Below, piece by piece: positions 1-7,452 of a DNA stretch of 64,000 bases (the stretch's first letter is position 1; the number at the start of each line of letters is the position of its first letter). The DNA comes from JACPAP01 sp035287045 (GTDB lineage Bacteria; Gemmatimonadota; Gemmatimonadetes; Gemmatimonadales; GWC2-71-9). The notes beneath the pieces were generated by a model. It was not told the DNA's origin and did not search any database. It was given only the letters and a program-made list of their open reading frames with translations. The stretch lies in assembly GCA_035287045.1 (NCBI GenBank), contig DATECF010000116.1:1-64000 (forward strand), given 5' to 3'. A program made the position numbers and the translations under genes.

Positions 1-501
1 AGCCGACGACGCGCAGGCGGACACGGTGCAGAAGTTGGGGCCCTTGGCCCCCAGCCTGATGGACACGATGCCCGACGCGATGTCGGGAATGAACATCGGC
101 ACAAAGAACACGGACACGCGCGAGGGACCCTGTTGGAGGAAAATCTTACATTGCTCCTCGAACGTCCCGATCCCGCCGATGCCGCTCCCGATGATGACGC
201 CGGTCCGCTCCGGATCCGCCAGGTTGCCGTTGAAGCCGGCGTCGCAAACGGCCTCGGTTGCCGCGCCGATGGCGTACTGCAGGAACTGGTCGTAGCGACG
301 GGCTTCCTTCTTATCCATGAACTTGAGCGGGTCGAAGCCTTTGACCTCGCAGCCGAACCGCACATCCAGGGCGGAGGGGTCGAAACGGCGAATAGGCCCC
401 GCCCCGGAGCGCCCCGCCAGGAGTCCCTCCCAGGTCTCGGCGACGTTGATCCCCAGGGGCGAGACCATCCCCATGCCGGTAACGACGACCCGCCGGTTCA
501 A
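1..501 (-). CDS. fabF: beta-ketoacyl-ACP synthase II (FabF), partial
   Basis: Elongating condensing enzyme of fatty acid synthesis, which joins malonyl-ACP to acyl-ACP in the cytoplasm. Only the first 167 residues are inside the window; the C-terminal half with the two active-site histidines lies off the left edge. The frame opens with a TTG codon at 501 giving NRRVVVTGMGMVSPLG, the usual FabF beginning. It ends inside the nucleophile motif VSACASSA, with Cys163 as the expected catalytic cysteine. The TTG is five bases after the acpP stop, and there is no in-frame ATG before residue 9, so TTG is the likely start. Last visible gene of the fab operon. Confidence 0.93.
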   Translation of the reverse strand, partial: MNRRVVVTGMGMVSPLGINVAETWEGLLAGRSGAGPIRRFDPSALDVRFGCEVKGFDPLKFMDKKEARRYDQFLQYAIGAATEAVCDAGFNGNLADPERTGVIIGSGIGGIGTFEEQCKIFLQQGPSRVSVFFVPMFIPDIASGIVSIRLGAKGPNFCTVSACASSA

Positions 502-506
502 GACCG

Positions 507-746
507 CTATTTCCCCATCTTCTCGTGGAGATACTTGAGGGCGTCCCCGACGGTCCGAAGCTTCTCAGCCTCCTCGTCCGGGATGTCCACGTCGAACTCC
601 TTCTCGAAGGCCATCACGAGCTCGACGGTGTCGAGGCTATCGGCACCAAGGTCCTCCATGAAGCTGGCGTCGTTCGTCAGCTTCTCGCGCTCGACGCCCA
701 GCTCCTCGACGATGATGTCCTTAACCTTTTCCTCCAAGTCGCTCAT
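507..746 (-). CDS. acpP: acyl carrier protein
   Basis: Acidic 79-residue carrier that holds growing acyl chains on a 4-phosphopantetheine arm. The modification motif is LGADSLDTVELVM with Ser37 as the attachment residue, and the length is normal for AcpP (about 78). It lies between fabG and fabF, the classical order. A GAGGG-type ribosome site sits just before the ATG. It is expected to be made at high level, because every enzyme of the operon uses it. No unusual feature seen. Confidence 0.98.
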   Translation of the reverse strand: MSDLEEKVKDIIVEELGVEREKLTNDASFMEDLGADSLDTVELVMAFEKEFDVDIPDEEAEKLRTVGDALKYLHEKMGK

Positions 747-776
747 GACGCCCTCGTGGGAAAGAGTAGGGGATGG

Positions 777-1520
777 TCACATCACCAAGCCGCCGTCAAC
801 CACCAAAACTTGGCCTGTAATGTAGTCGGCAAGGTCGGAAGCGAGAAAGAGCACCACGCCCGCCACGTCGCCGGGGGTTCCCAGGCGGCCGACCGCGATC
901 TGGTCGGTCAAGACCTTCCGGGCCGGATCCGGGAGCCCGCGGGTCAGGTCGGTGTCGATGAAGCCCGGGGCCACCGCGTTGACCAACACGTTGCGCGAGG
1001 CTAGCTCCCGGGCCACGGCCTTGGTGAGCCCGATCAGCCCCGCCTTGGACGCGGCATAGTTCGCCTGCCCCCGGTTGCCGGTGAGGCCGATGACACTGGT
1101 GATGTTGATGATCCGGCCCCAGCGGCGCTTGATCATGGTGCGTCCCACCAGCCGCATGGTGTTGAACGCACCCTTGAGATTGGTGTCCAGCACCGAGTCC
1201 CAGTCCGCCTCACCCATGCGCACCAGCAGGCCGTCCTTGGTGAAGCCCGCGTTGTTGACCAGGATGTCCACCGGCCCCAGGTCTTTCTCCACCTGGGCGA
1301 CGGCGGCCTCGACGTCGGCCGTCAGAGACACATCGGCCTGCACCGCCAGCGCGCGCCCCTTGCCGGCCAGCGCCGCCAGCGCCTCCTGGGCGCGCGCCGG
1401 ATCACGCCCCAGAATGGCCACGTGGGCCCCGGCCCCGTACAGCCGCTCGGCAATGGCCTGGCCGATCCCGCGGGTTCCACCCGTCACCAGCGCGACCTTG
1501 CCGCTGAGGTTGATCGTCAT
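777..1520 (-). CDS. fabG: 3-oxoacyl-ACP reductase FabG
   Basis: NADPH-dependent reductase for the first reduction of each fatty acid elongation cycle. The 247-residue protein is a classical short-chain dehydrogenase. It has the nucleotide-binding motif TGGTRGIGQ at residues 13-21, NNAG at 89-92, and the catalytic set Ser142, Tyr155 and Lys159 in TSVIGLTGNRGQANYAASK. Its ATG overlaps the fabD stop by four bases (ATGA), which fixes the start and suggests coupled translation. Position between fabD and acpP supports the FabG identity over other SDR reductases. Confidence 0.97.
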   Translation of the reverse strand: MTINLSGKVALVTGGTRGIGQAIAERLYGAGAHVAILGRDPARAQEALAALAGKGRALAVQADVSLTADVEAAVAQVEKDLGPVDILVNNAGFTKDGLLVRMGEADWDSVLDTNLKGAFNTMRLVGRTMIKRRWGRIINITSVIGLTGNRGQANYAASKAGLIGLTKAVARELASRNVLVNAVAPGFIDTDLTRGLPDPARKVLTDQIAVGRLGTPGDVAGVVLFLASDLADYITGQVLVVDGGLVM

Positions 1521-2452
1521 GCCGCCCGCTCCAGGAATCGTTCCAATTCATCCGCCGTACCTACGGTCAGGGACCTGGCCTCCGGAAGGATGCGCTTGAG
1601 CAAACCGGTGAGCACGTTTCCAGGTCCGATCTCCAGGAAGGTCACATCGCTGCCCGCCACCTCCGCGGCCGCCCGCATGCCTTCCACCCAGCGTACCGGG
1701 GCGGTGAGTTGTTCCTCGAGCAGGCGCCGGGCCGTGCCCGCATCCCGCGCGGGTTCCGCGGAGGCATTGGCGATCACGGGGAAGCGGGGATCCGCAAACG
1801 CCACCCGGCCGAGCTCGGCCCGGAGACCCTCCTGCGCCGGCGCCATGAGCGGGGAGTGAAAGGCGCCGCTCACCTTGAGGGGGAGCACCCGTTTCGCGCC
1901 GGCCACCTTGCACGCCTGCCCGGCCCGCTCCACGGCGGGCGGGTCCCCCGAGATCACGGTCTGGTCCGGGGCATTGAAATTCGCGGCCACGGCCACATCG
2001 CCCTCACGGCTGGCCCCGCGACACGCCTCCGCGACGGCTTCCCCGGCGAGTCCCAGCACGGCGGCCATGGTACCCGGCCGGCCCTGTCCCGCCTCCAGCA
2101 TCAGCTCACCCCGGCGCCGCACCAGCCGCGCGGCGTCGCCTAGGGCCAGCGAATCCGCCATGACGTAGGCGCTGTACTCTCCCAGCGAGTGCCCCGCGGC
2201 CGCCATCGGCCGGAGCCCTCGCCGGGCCACCGCGTGGGCCGCCAGCGTATGCGTGAGGATCGCCGGTTGGGCATTGTGGGTCAGGGTGAGCTCGGCCTCC
2301 GGACCGTCCCACGCGAGCCGGGACAGCGGGAACCCCAGCGACTGATCCACTTCCTCGAAGACGTCACGGGCCTCCGGGAATCGCTCCGCCAGGTCCCTAC
2401 CCATCCCCACCCGCTGCGCGCCCTGACCCGGGCACAGCAGAACCACCGTCAC
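1517..2452 (-). CDS. fabD: malonyl-CoA:ACP transacylase FabD
   Basis: Loads malonyl groups from CoA onto ACP. The 311-residue protein starts at a GTG that overlaps the fabH stop (GTGA); the open frame runs much further upstream, but that extension lies inside fabH and has no family similarity. N-terminal LCPGQGAQ, the nucleophile elbow GHSLGE with Ser89, and His199 in SGAFHSPLM are all present, as in E. coli FabD (309 residues). The C-terminal LEIGPGNVLTGL motif is also intact. Part of the contiguous plsX-fabH-fabD-fabG-acpP-fabF unit. Confidence 0.97.
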   Translation of the reverse strand: MTVVLLCPGQGAQRVGMGRDLAERFPEARDVFEEVDQSLGFPLSRLAWDGPEAELTLTHNAQPAILTHTLAAHAVARRGLRPMAAAGHSLGEYSAYVMADSLALGDAARLVRRRGELMLEAGQGRPGTMAAVLGLAGEAVAEACRGASREGDVAVAANFNAPDQTVISGDPPAVERAGQACKVAGAKRVLPLKVSGAFHSPLMAPAQEGLRAELGRVAFADPRFPVIANASAEPARDAGTARRLLEEQLTAPVRWVEGMRAAAEVAGSDVTFLEIGPGNVLTGLLKRILPEARSLTVGTADELERFLERAA

Positions 2453-3438
2453 CAGCGCACGATCATGCTGGCCCAGGTAAACCCGCCCCCGAATGCGACC
2501 AGCATCACGTTCATGCCGGCCGTGATGCGCCCGGAGCGAACGCACTCGTCCAGGGCGATGGGAATGGAGGCCGCGGAGGTATTCCCGTACCGGTCGATGT
2601 TCACGTAGACCTTGTCCATGGGGATCTCGGCATGCTTCGCCGTGGCCTCGATGATCCGGATGTTCGCCTGGTGGGGAATCAGCAGGTCGATCTGCTCGCC
2701 GGTCATGCCGGCAAGCTGGAGCGCGCGGTCGCAGGCGTCCGCCATGGCGCGGACCGCGGATTTGAACACCTCGCGGCCCGCCATCTTGATGAAGTAGCCC
2801 TTGTCCGCGAGGAGCTTCTGGTCCGGGGGGTGGCAGCCGCCCCCGCCGGGCCGATACAAGAGCTGCGCCAGCGTACCGTCGGTCTTGAGATAGCCGGCCA
2901 GGATGCCCCGCTGGCCGTTCGTGACCGGGCGCACCAGCGTGGCCCCGGCGCCGTCGCCGAAGAGAATGCAAGTGGCTCGATCGGTATAGTCGGTGATGGT
3001 GGACAGGCGCTCGGCCCCCACCACCAGCACGTGGCGGGCCATGCCGGCCGCTACCATGCCTTCCGCCATGGAGAGGCCGTAGAGGAAGCCGCTGCACGCA
3101 GCCGAGACATCGAACGCCGCCGCGTTCTTGGCGCCCAGCAGTGCCTGGAGATCGCAGGCGGTGGACGGCAGCAAGCGGTCCGGCGACGCGGTCCCCAGGA
3201 TGATGGCGTCCAGATCCTCAGGCCCGATGCCGGCATCCGCCAGGACCTGCTCCGCGGCGGCCTTGGACATGAACGCCACCGTTTCGGACGGGCCGGCGAT
3301 CCGGCGCTCGCGAATGCCGGTCCGCTCGACGATCCACTCGTCCGAGGTGTCCACCATCCTGGCGAGGTCGGCGTTGCTGAGGATCTTCTCCGGCACGTAC
3401 CGGCCGGTGCCGACCAGCTCGACGAACGGGCGCTTCAC
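2449..3438 (-). CDS. fabH: beta-ketoacyl-ACP synthase III FabH
   Basis: Initiates fatty acid synthesis by condensing acetyl-CoA or branched acyl-CoA with malonyl-ACP. The 329-residue protein begins at a GTG overlapping the plsX stop (GTGA); the longer open frame upstream is a shadow of plsX. The catalytic triad is visible as Cys115 in DVSAACSGFLYG, His256 in IPHQANIRI and Asn286 in YGNTSAAS. The C-terminal GGGFTWAS motif is typical of FabH. The primer preference (straight or branched) cannot be read from the sequence. Confidence 0.97.
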   Translation of the reverse strand: MKRPFVELVGTGRYVPEKILSNADLARMVDTSDEWIVERTGIRERRIAGPSETVAFMSKAAAEQVLADAGIGPEDLDAIILGTASPDRLLPSTACDLQALLGAKNAAAFDVSAACSGFLYGLSMAEGMVAAGMARHVLVVGAERLSTITDYTDRATCILFGDGAGATLVRPVTNGQRGILAGYLKTDGTLAQLLYRPGGGGCHPPDQKLLADKGYFIKMAGREVFKSAVRAMADACDRALQLAGMTGEQIDLLIPHQANIRIIEATAKHAEIPMDKVYVNIDRYGNTSAASIPIALDECVRSGRITAGMNVMLVAFGGGFTWASMIVRW

Positions 3439-4427
3439 GCCACCGCCTCGCCGCCCGCGAATTCGGCGCCGATGTGCTGGCTCAAGTGGCTCTGTACCGA
3501 CTGGATCGCCACCCGGATGGCGTTCTTCATGGCGCGTGGCGGCGAGCTGCCGTGGCAGATGACGGAGACCCCGCGGATGCCCAGAAGCGGCGCCCCGCCG
3601 TACTCGGAGTAGTCCAGCAGCCGGAACACCCGCTGCATGGCGGGTGAATCGAGGACGTCCCGGCCCACTTCCCGGTCCAGCAGGCCGTGGACCAACCGCG
3701 CCACCGATTCGTAGAACTTGAGCACCACGTTCCCCACGAAGCCGTCGCACACCACCACGTCGCAGGTGCCGCCCAGGATGTCGCGTCCCTCGACGTTGCC
3801 GATGAACGAAAAATGGGTGCTGTGCTTCAAGAGCGCGTGAGCCTCCTTCACCGCCGCGTTCCCCTTCTCTTCCTCTTCGCCGATGTTGAGCAACCCGACC
3901 GTGGGATTGGAGCGCCCGAGCACGTCGCGCGCGTACACGGCCCCGATGTAAGCGAACCCCTGGAGCTCTCGGGGCGAACAATCCACGTTGGCTCCGCCGT
4001 CCAGCACCAGGACCGGCTCGCCGCCGGTGGGGAACAGCATGCCGATGGCCGGCCGTTGGACGCCGGAGTGGAGGCCCAGCAGGATGGTGCTGGCCGCCAT
4101 CACCGCCCCGGTATTGCCGGCGGAAATGAAGCCGTCCGCCTCGCCCCGCTTCTGGAGTCCCAGCCCGATGCCGATGGACGACTTGGGCTTCCCCCGCACG
4201 GCGGCCAGCGGCTTTTCGCCCATGCCCACCACGTCGGGCGCGTCGATGATCCGGAAGCGGTCCGGCCCGGCCCCGTGCGTGGTGAGCGCCGCCTCGATCT
4301 CGGCCTGGCGTCCCACCAGGAGGATCTCGGCGGACGGCGGGAGCTCGTCAGCGGCCGCGAGCGCGCCTTGAACCGGCACGTCGGGCGCGAAATCGCCTCC
4401 CATCGCGTCCAGCGCGATCCGGATCAC
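3435..4427 (-). CDS. plsX: phosphate acyltransferase PlsX
   Basis: Makes acyl-phosphate from acyl-ACP, the acyl donor for PlsY in phospholipid synthesis, and thereby links the fab genes to membrane lipid supply. The 330-residue protein opens with the family signature IALDAMGGDFAPD, and contains SAGNTGAVMA and VVCDGFVGNVVLK, all typical of PlsX. Its ATG overlaps the rpmF stop by four bases. The neighbour order DUF177-rpmF-plsX-fabH is widely conserved in bacteria. Peripheral membrane enzyme by family knowledge; no transmembrane segment seen. Confidence 0.97.
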   Translation of the reverse strand: MIRIALDAMGGDFAPDVPVQGALAAADELPPSAEILLVGRQAEIEAALTTHGAGPDRFRIIDAPDVVGMGEKPLAAVRGKPKSSIGIGLGLQKRGEADGFISAGNTGAVMAASTILLGLHSGVQRPAIGMLFPTGGEPVLVLDGGANVDCSPRELQGFAYIGAVYARDVLGRSNPTVGLLNIGEEEEKGNAAVKEAHALLKHSTHFSFIGNVEGRDILGGTCDVVVCDGFVGNVVLKFYESVARLVHGLLDREVGRDVLDSPAMQRVFRLLDYSEYGGAPLLGIRGVSVICHGSSPPRAMKNAIRVAIQSVQSHLSQHIGAEFAGGEAVA

Positions 4428-4612
4428 GCCTTGGCGTCCTCGATCTCCAAACGCTTGACGCCGCCGTAGTACCCGCAGCTAGGACACACCCGGTGGGGTC
4501 GCCGCGGATCACCGCACCGCGGGCAGGCCTGCACCGCGATGGCCGGTGCCCGGTAGTGCGTGCGGCGCTTACGTTTTCTGCTCTTGGACGTTCTACGCTT
4601 GGGGACAGCCAT
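4424..4612 (-). CDS. rpmF: 50S ribosomal protein L32
   Basis: Small basic protein of the large ribosomal subunit, 62 residues. It starts MAVPKRRTSKSRKRKRRTHY, the typical L32 opening. A four-cysteine zinc ribbon follows, CPRCG at about residues 30-34 and CPSCG at about 43-47, so this is the zinc-binding (C+) form. Located between the DUF177 gene and plsX with a 3-base gap upstream and a 4-base overlap downstream, so its expression is tied to lipid synthesis genes, as in E. coli. Confidence 0.97.
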   Translation of the reverse strand: MAVPKRRTSKSRKRKRRTHYRAPAIAVQACPRCGDPRRPHRVCPSCGYYGGVKRLEIEDAKA

Positions 4613-4615
4613 GCG

Positions 4616-5131
4616 TTACCTCGAGTCTTCGGGGAGCGCGTTCCGCAGCGCGTCCAGGGGACCCCAGCGCGGGTCCGTGGACGGGCGGCAGGTACAGCTC
4701 CCGACGTTCAAATCCTCGCCACAGCCGGGGCACAGTCCCCGGCAGTCGTCACGACACAACACATACGTCGGCGCTGACAGAATCAACTCCTCGCGGACCG
4801 TGTCGTGGAGGTCGAGCACGGTCGCGTGCGGCTCGAGGACCCAGGCGGATGGATCGTCGGCGGAGGGGTCCTCGGTGAACATCACGTCAACGGGCACCGC
4901 CACGACCACGTCCACGGGGACCAGGCAGCGACGGCACCCGCCGCGCACCGTCGTGGTCAATTCCCCGCGCCAGTAGTACCGGCCGGGGCCCGCGCCCGCC
5001 AGTTGGCCGGTCACGGTCACCGCCTTGGCGAGCTGGACGTCGAGCCCGTCCAGCCGAGGATCATCGGGCGCGAGGGAGCCTGCTACCTCCACCGAGCCGT
5101 GTTCGAGCGCCCGGAGGTCAATCAGTAACAT
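4616..5131 (-). CDS. DUF177 family protein (YceD-like)
   Basis: Conserved protein of 171 residues almost always encoded just before rpmF; its plant and bacterial relatives are linked to 23S rRNA processing or accumulation, and the exact activity is not known. It carries a C-terminal cysteine-rich part (CRDDCRGLCPGCG then CTC) that should bind zinc and is typical of the family. The ATG at 5131 (MLLIDLRAL) is chosen: a longer frame from a TTG at 5158 would put the promoter -10 box inside the coding sequence and adds nine residues the family lacks. First gene of the operon, perhaps translated from a leaderless message. Confidence 0.9.
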   Translation of the reverse strand: MLLIDLRALEHGSVEVAGSLAPDDPRLDGLDVQLAKAVTVTGQLAGAGPGRYYWRGELTTTVRGGCRRCLVPVDVVVAVPVDVMFTEDPSADDPSAWVLEPHATVLDLHDTVREELILSAPTYVLCRDDCRGLCPGCGEDLNVGSCTCRPSTDPRWGPLDALRNALPEDSR

Positions 5132-5139
5132 AGCCGCTA

Positions 5140-5168
5140 AATGTATTCCTGACTGCAACTTCGGTCAA
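5140..5168 (-). promoter_or_regulatory. sigma70-type promoter of the DUF177-rpmF-plsX-fab operon
   Basis: Read on the minus strand: -35 TTGACC at 5168-5163, a 17-base spacer, and -10 TACATT at 5145-5140. It lies in the 46-base gap after the ndk stop. Transcription would start at about 5132-5134, only about 1 to 3 bases before the ATG at 5131-5129, so the message would be leaderless or nearly so. No Shine-Dalgarno sequence precedes the ATG, which agrees with that reading. Confidence 0.7.
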
Positions 5169-5177
5169 ACGCCACGG

Positions 5178-5600
5178 CTACCCCCACAACCCTCGGAGTT
5201 CCGCCTCCGGAAAGAAGAACCCCACTTCCCGCCGCGCGTTGTCCGGGGAGTCCGACGCATGGATGGCGTTGCGCTCCTTGGACTCGGCATACAGCCGCCG
5301 GACCGTCCCCTCCGCGGCTTCGGCAGGGTCGGTCGCGCCGATGACGGTCCGCAGGTGCGCCACGGCATCGGCGTGTTCCAACACCATCGGCAGGCAGGCC
5401 CCCGACGTCATGAACGCGACCAGCGACGAATAGAACGGCCGTTGCCGGTGCACCTCGTAGAAGGCCTCCGCCTCCGGTCGCGTCAGCCGCACCAGCCGCG
5501 CCGCGCGGAGCTTGAAGCCCGCCCCTTCCAAATGGGCGAGGATTACGCCTGCCTTCCCTGCTTCCACGGCGTCGGGCTTAACGATTGCGAGCGTATGCAT
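5178..5600 (-). CDS. ndk: nucleoside diphosphate kinase
   Basis: Transfers the terminal phosphate of ATP to other nucleoside diphosphates through a phospho-histidine. The 140-residue protein starts HTLAIVKPDAV, the usual Ndk opening, and has the active-site stretch NAIHASDSPDNA with the phosphorylated histidine; the common form is NxxHGSDS, so Gly is replaced by Ala here. A GGAG ribosome site lies five bases before the ATG. It follows the sucCD-CBS genes on the same strand, which fits use of the triphosphate made by succinyl-CoA synthetase. An 8-base direct repeat TGGTCGCC lies in the 65-base gap upstream; its meaning is unknown. Confidence 0.97.
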   Translation of the reverse strand: MHTLAIVKPDAVEAGKAGVILAHLEGAGFKLRAARLVRLTRPEAEAFYEVHRQRPFYSSLVAFMTSGACLPMVLEHADAVAHLRTVIGATDPAEAAEGTVRRLYAESKERNAIHASDSPDNARREVGFFFPEAELRGLWG

Positions 5601-5665
5601 GGTCTCCTATCTGCCAATGGACTGGGGCCCGTGGTCGCCCTTGGTCGCCGGTTGATCGCCTCGAA

Positions 5666-6577
5666 TTACGGCCCAAACAACCGCCGCACGATGTCGCCGC
5701 GCGTGACGAACCCGACCAGCACGCCGTCCCGCACGATCGGGAACCGGTCGATGTCCTTGTTCACGATCAGGCTGGCGACGTCCGCCAGCGTCTGATCTTC
5801 CGAGATGCACAAGACGCTACGGTCCATGGCCTCGCGGACCGGAATGGCATTGGGGTCCCGACGGTCCGACGGATCGCGGCGCACCGGCGCGAGGAATTCA
5901 CCGGTGCTCACGCGCTTCACGTACTTGGGCAACAGGAACCGGAGGATCTCCCGGTGCGTCACGATCCCCAGCACCACTCCCGATTCGTTGACCACCGGCA
6001 GCGACGGCATGCCGTGGGCCACCATCAGGCGCGCGGCGAACTCCAGCGTCTGCTCCGGACGGACCGACAGGACCTTCGACGTCATGAAATCCCGGACCAT
6101 GAGCTGCCCCGGCAGCTGGACGTCGGCCAGCGGCGCCGCCTGGAGCACATCCTGCGGCGTCTGCGCCCGGAGCAGCGTGTCCACGACCTCCCTCCGGCCC
6201 AGCGTGCGCGCGAAGGCGCTCGCCGCCTGCAGGTACACCGCGGCCTCCTTCTGCGGCCCCACGATGAGGACCACGATGCGGGCCCCGCGGCGCGCCTGGA
6301 CCTCGCCGCGCCGCGCGATGGGCGTCGGCGAGACGCCCAACGCCACCACCAGACGCATCACGGCGTCGGTGCGAAAATGGATGAAGTACGCTTGCCCACC
6401 CAGCGTGACGGCGTCCTCGGGAAGCGCGGCGGCCGCCAACTCCCGTAAGACCGTCGGCTCGCCGCTCAACCCCGCGGCAATGATCGCTTCGATCAACCGC
6501 TGACCCGCCTCCCGCAGGTTCTGGGCCGTAAGCGGGACCAACACCCGTTCCGGAGCGAGTAGGTCCACCAGCTTCAT
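5666..6577 (-). CDS. PTS IIA-like domain fused to tandem CBS domains
   Basis: Predicted cytoplasmic regulator of 303 residues. Residues 1-140 resemble the PtsN-type EIIA(Ntr)/mannitol IIA domain, and His67 in AYFIHFRTDAV sits where that family has its phosphorylated histidine. Two CBS motifs follow (about 158-212 and 245-303), which usually bind adenine nucleotides. The ATG overlaps the sucD stop by four bases, so it is made together with succinyl-CoA synthetase and lies just before ndk. A role in sensing energy or nucleotide state is inferred from this. No EI or HPr gene is in the window, so the phosphate donor is unknown. Confidence 0.8.
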   Translation of the reverse strand: MKLVDLLAPERVLVPLTAQNLREAGQRLIEAIIAAGLSGEPTVLRELAAAALPEDAVTLGGQAYFIHFRTDAVMRLVVALGVSPTPIARRGEVQARRGARIVVLIVGPQKEAAVYLQAASAFARTLGRREVVDTLLRAQTPQDVLQAAPLADVQLPGQLMVRDFMTSKVLSVRPEQTLEFAARLMVAHGMPSLPVVNESGVVLGIVTHREILRFLLPKYVKRVSTGEFLAPVRRDPSDRRDPNAIPVREAMDRSVLCISEDQTLADVASLIVNKDIDRFPIVRDGVLVGFVTRGDIVRRLFGP

Positions 6578-7452
6578 GCGCGACCCACCCGCTCCGTGAG
6601 CAGCGGCACGACGTCCGCCGGGCGCTGCATCACCGCAACACCGGCGGCCTTCAACGCCTCCATCTTCTCGGCGGCCGTCCCGCTCGACCCGGAGATGATC
6701 GCGCCCGCGTGGCCCATGCGGCGACCCGGCGGCGCGGTCTGGCCCGCGATGAACCCCACCACCGGTTTGCGCACGTGCTCCGCGATGTAACGCGCCGCGT
6801 TCTGCTCGTCCGTGCCGCCGATCTCCCCGATCATGACGATGGCGTCCGTGGCGGCGTCCGCCTGAAACCCGGCCAGGCAGTCGATGAAATTCGTGCCGAT
6901 GATGGGGTCACCCCCGATCCCCACACAAGTTGACTGGCCCATGCCGTGGCGAGTCAGCTGATGAATGACCTCATACGTGAGGGTCCCACTTCGGGATACG
7001 ACGCCGATCCGTCCGGGAAGGCAGATCTGGCCCGGAATGATCCCCACCTTGCTGTCCCCCGGCGAGATCAGCCCCGGGCAATTCGGCCCGATCAGCCGGG
7101 CGCCGCGCTCCCGCACGTATGGCATGACCCGGGTCATGTCGAGCACCGGGAGGCCTTCCGTAATGCACACGATGAGCGGGATGCCGGCGTCGGCGGCTTC
7201 GTACACGGCGTCCGCGGCAAACCGCGACGGCACATAGATCACCGAGGCGTTGGCCCCGGTGGCCGCCACCGCGTCCGCCATGGTGTCGAATACGGGCACC
7301 TTGCCCTCGAACGTCTGACCGCCGCGGCCCGGCGTCACCCCGGCCACCACGGCGGTCCCGTACTCGAGCATCTGCCGGGCGTGAAACGAGCCATCGCGAC
7401 CGGTGATGCCCTGGACCACCAGCTTGGTTTGGCGGTTGATGAAGATGCTCAT
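6574..7452 (-). CDS. sucD: succinyl-CoA synthetase alpha subunit
   Basis: Alpha subunit of the TCA-cycle enzyme that converts succinyl-CoA, phosphate and ADP/GDP into succinate and a triphosphate. It is 292 residues long (E. coli 289) and has the CoA-binding N-terminal Rossmann part (QGITGRDGSFH), GPNCPGLISP, and the phosphorylated histidine His248 in RMGHAGAIISG. It overlaps the sucC stop by four bases (ATGA) and the following CBS gene in the same way, so the three are one translational unit. Confidence 0.97.
   Translation of the reverse strand: MSIFINRQTKLVVQGITGRDGSFHARQMLEYGTAVVAGVTPGRGGQTFEGKVPVFDTMADAVAATGANASVIYVPSRFAADAVYEAADAGIPLIVCITEGLPVLDMTRVMPYVRERGARLIGPNCPGLISPGDSKVGIIPGQICLPGRIGVVSRSGTLTYEVIHQLTRHGMGQSTCVGIGGDPIIGTNFIDCLAGFQADAATDAIVMIGEIGGTDEQNAARYIAEHVRKPVVGFIAGQTAPPGRRMGHAGAIISGSSGTAAEKMEALKAAGVAVMQRPADVVPLLTERVGRA

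Noticed and set aside
2453..3097. N-terminal extension of the fabD frame
   Set aside because: Lies inside fabH in another frame; family start and GTGA overlap place the FabD start at 2452.
5132..5158. TTG start for the DUF177 gene
   Set aside because: The extra nine codons contain the -10 box, and the family begins at MLLIDL.
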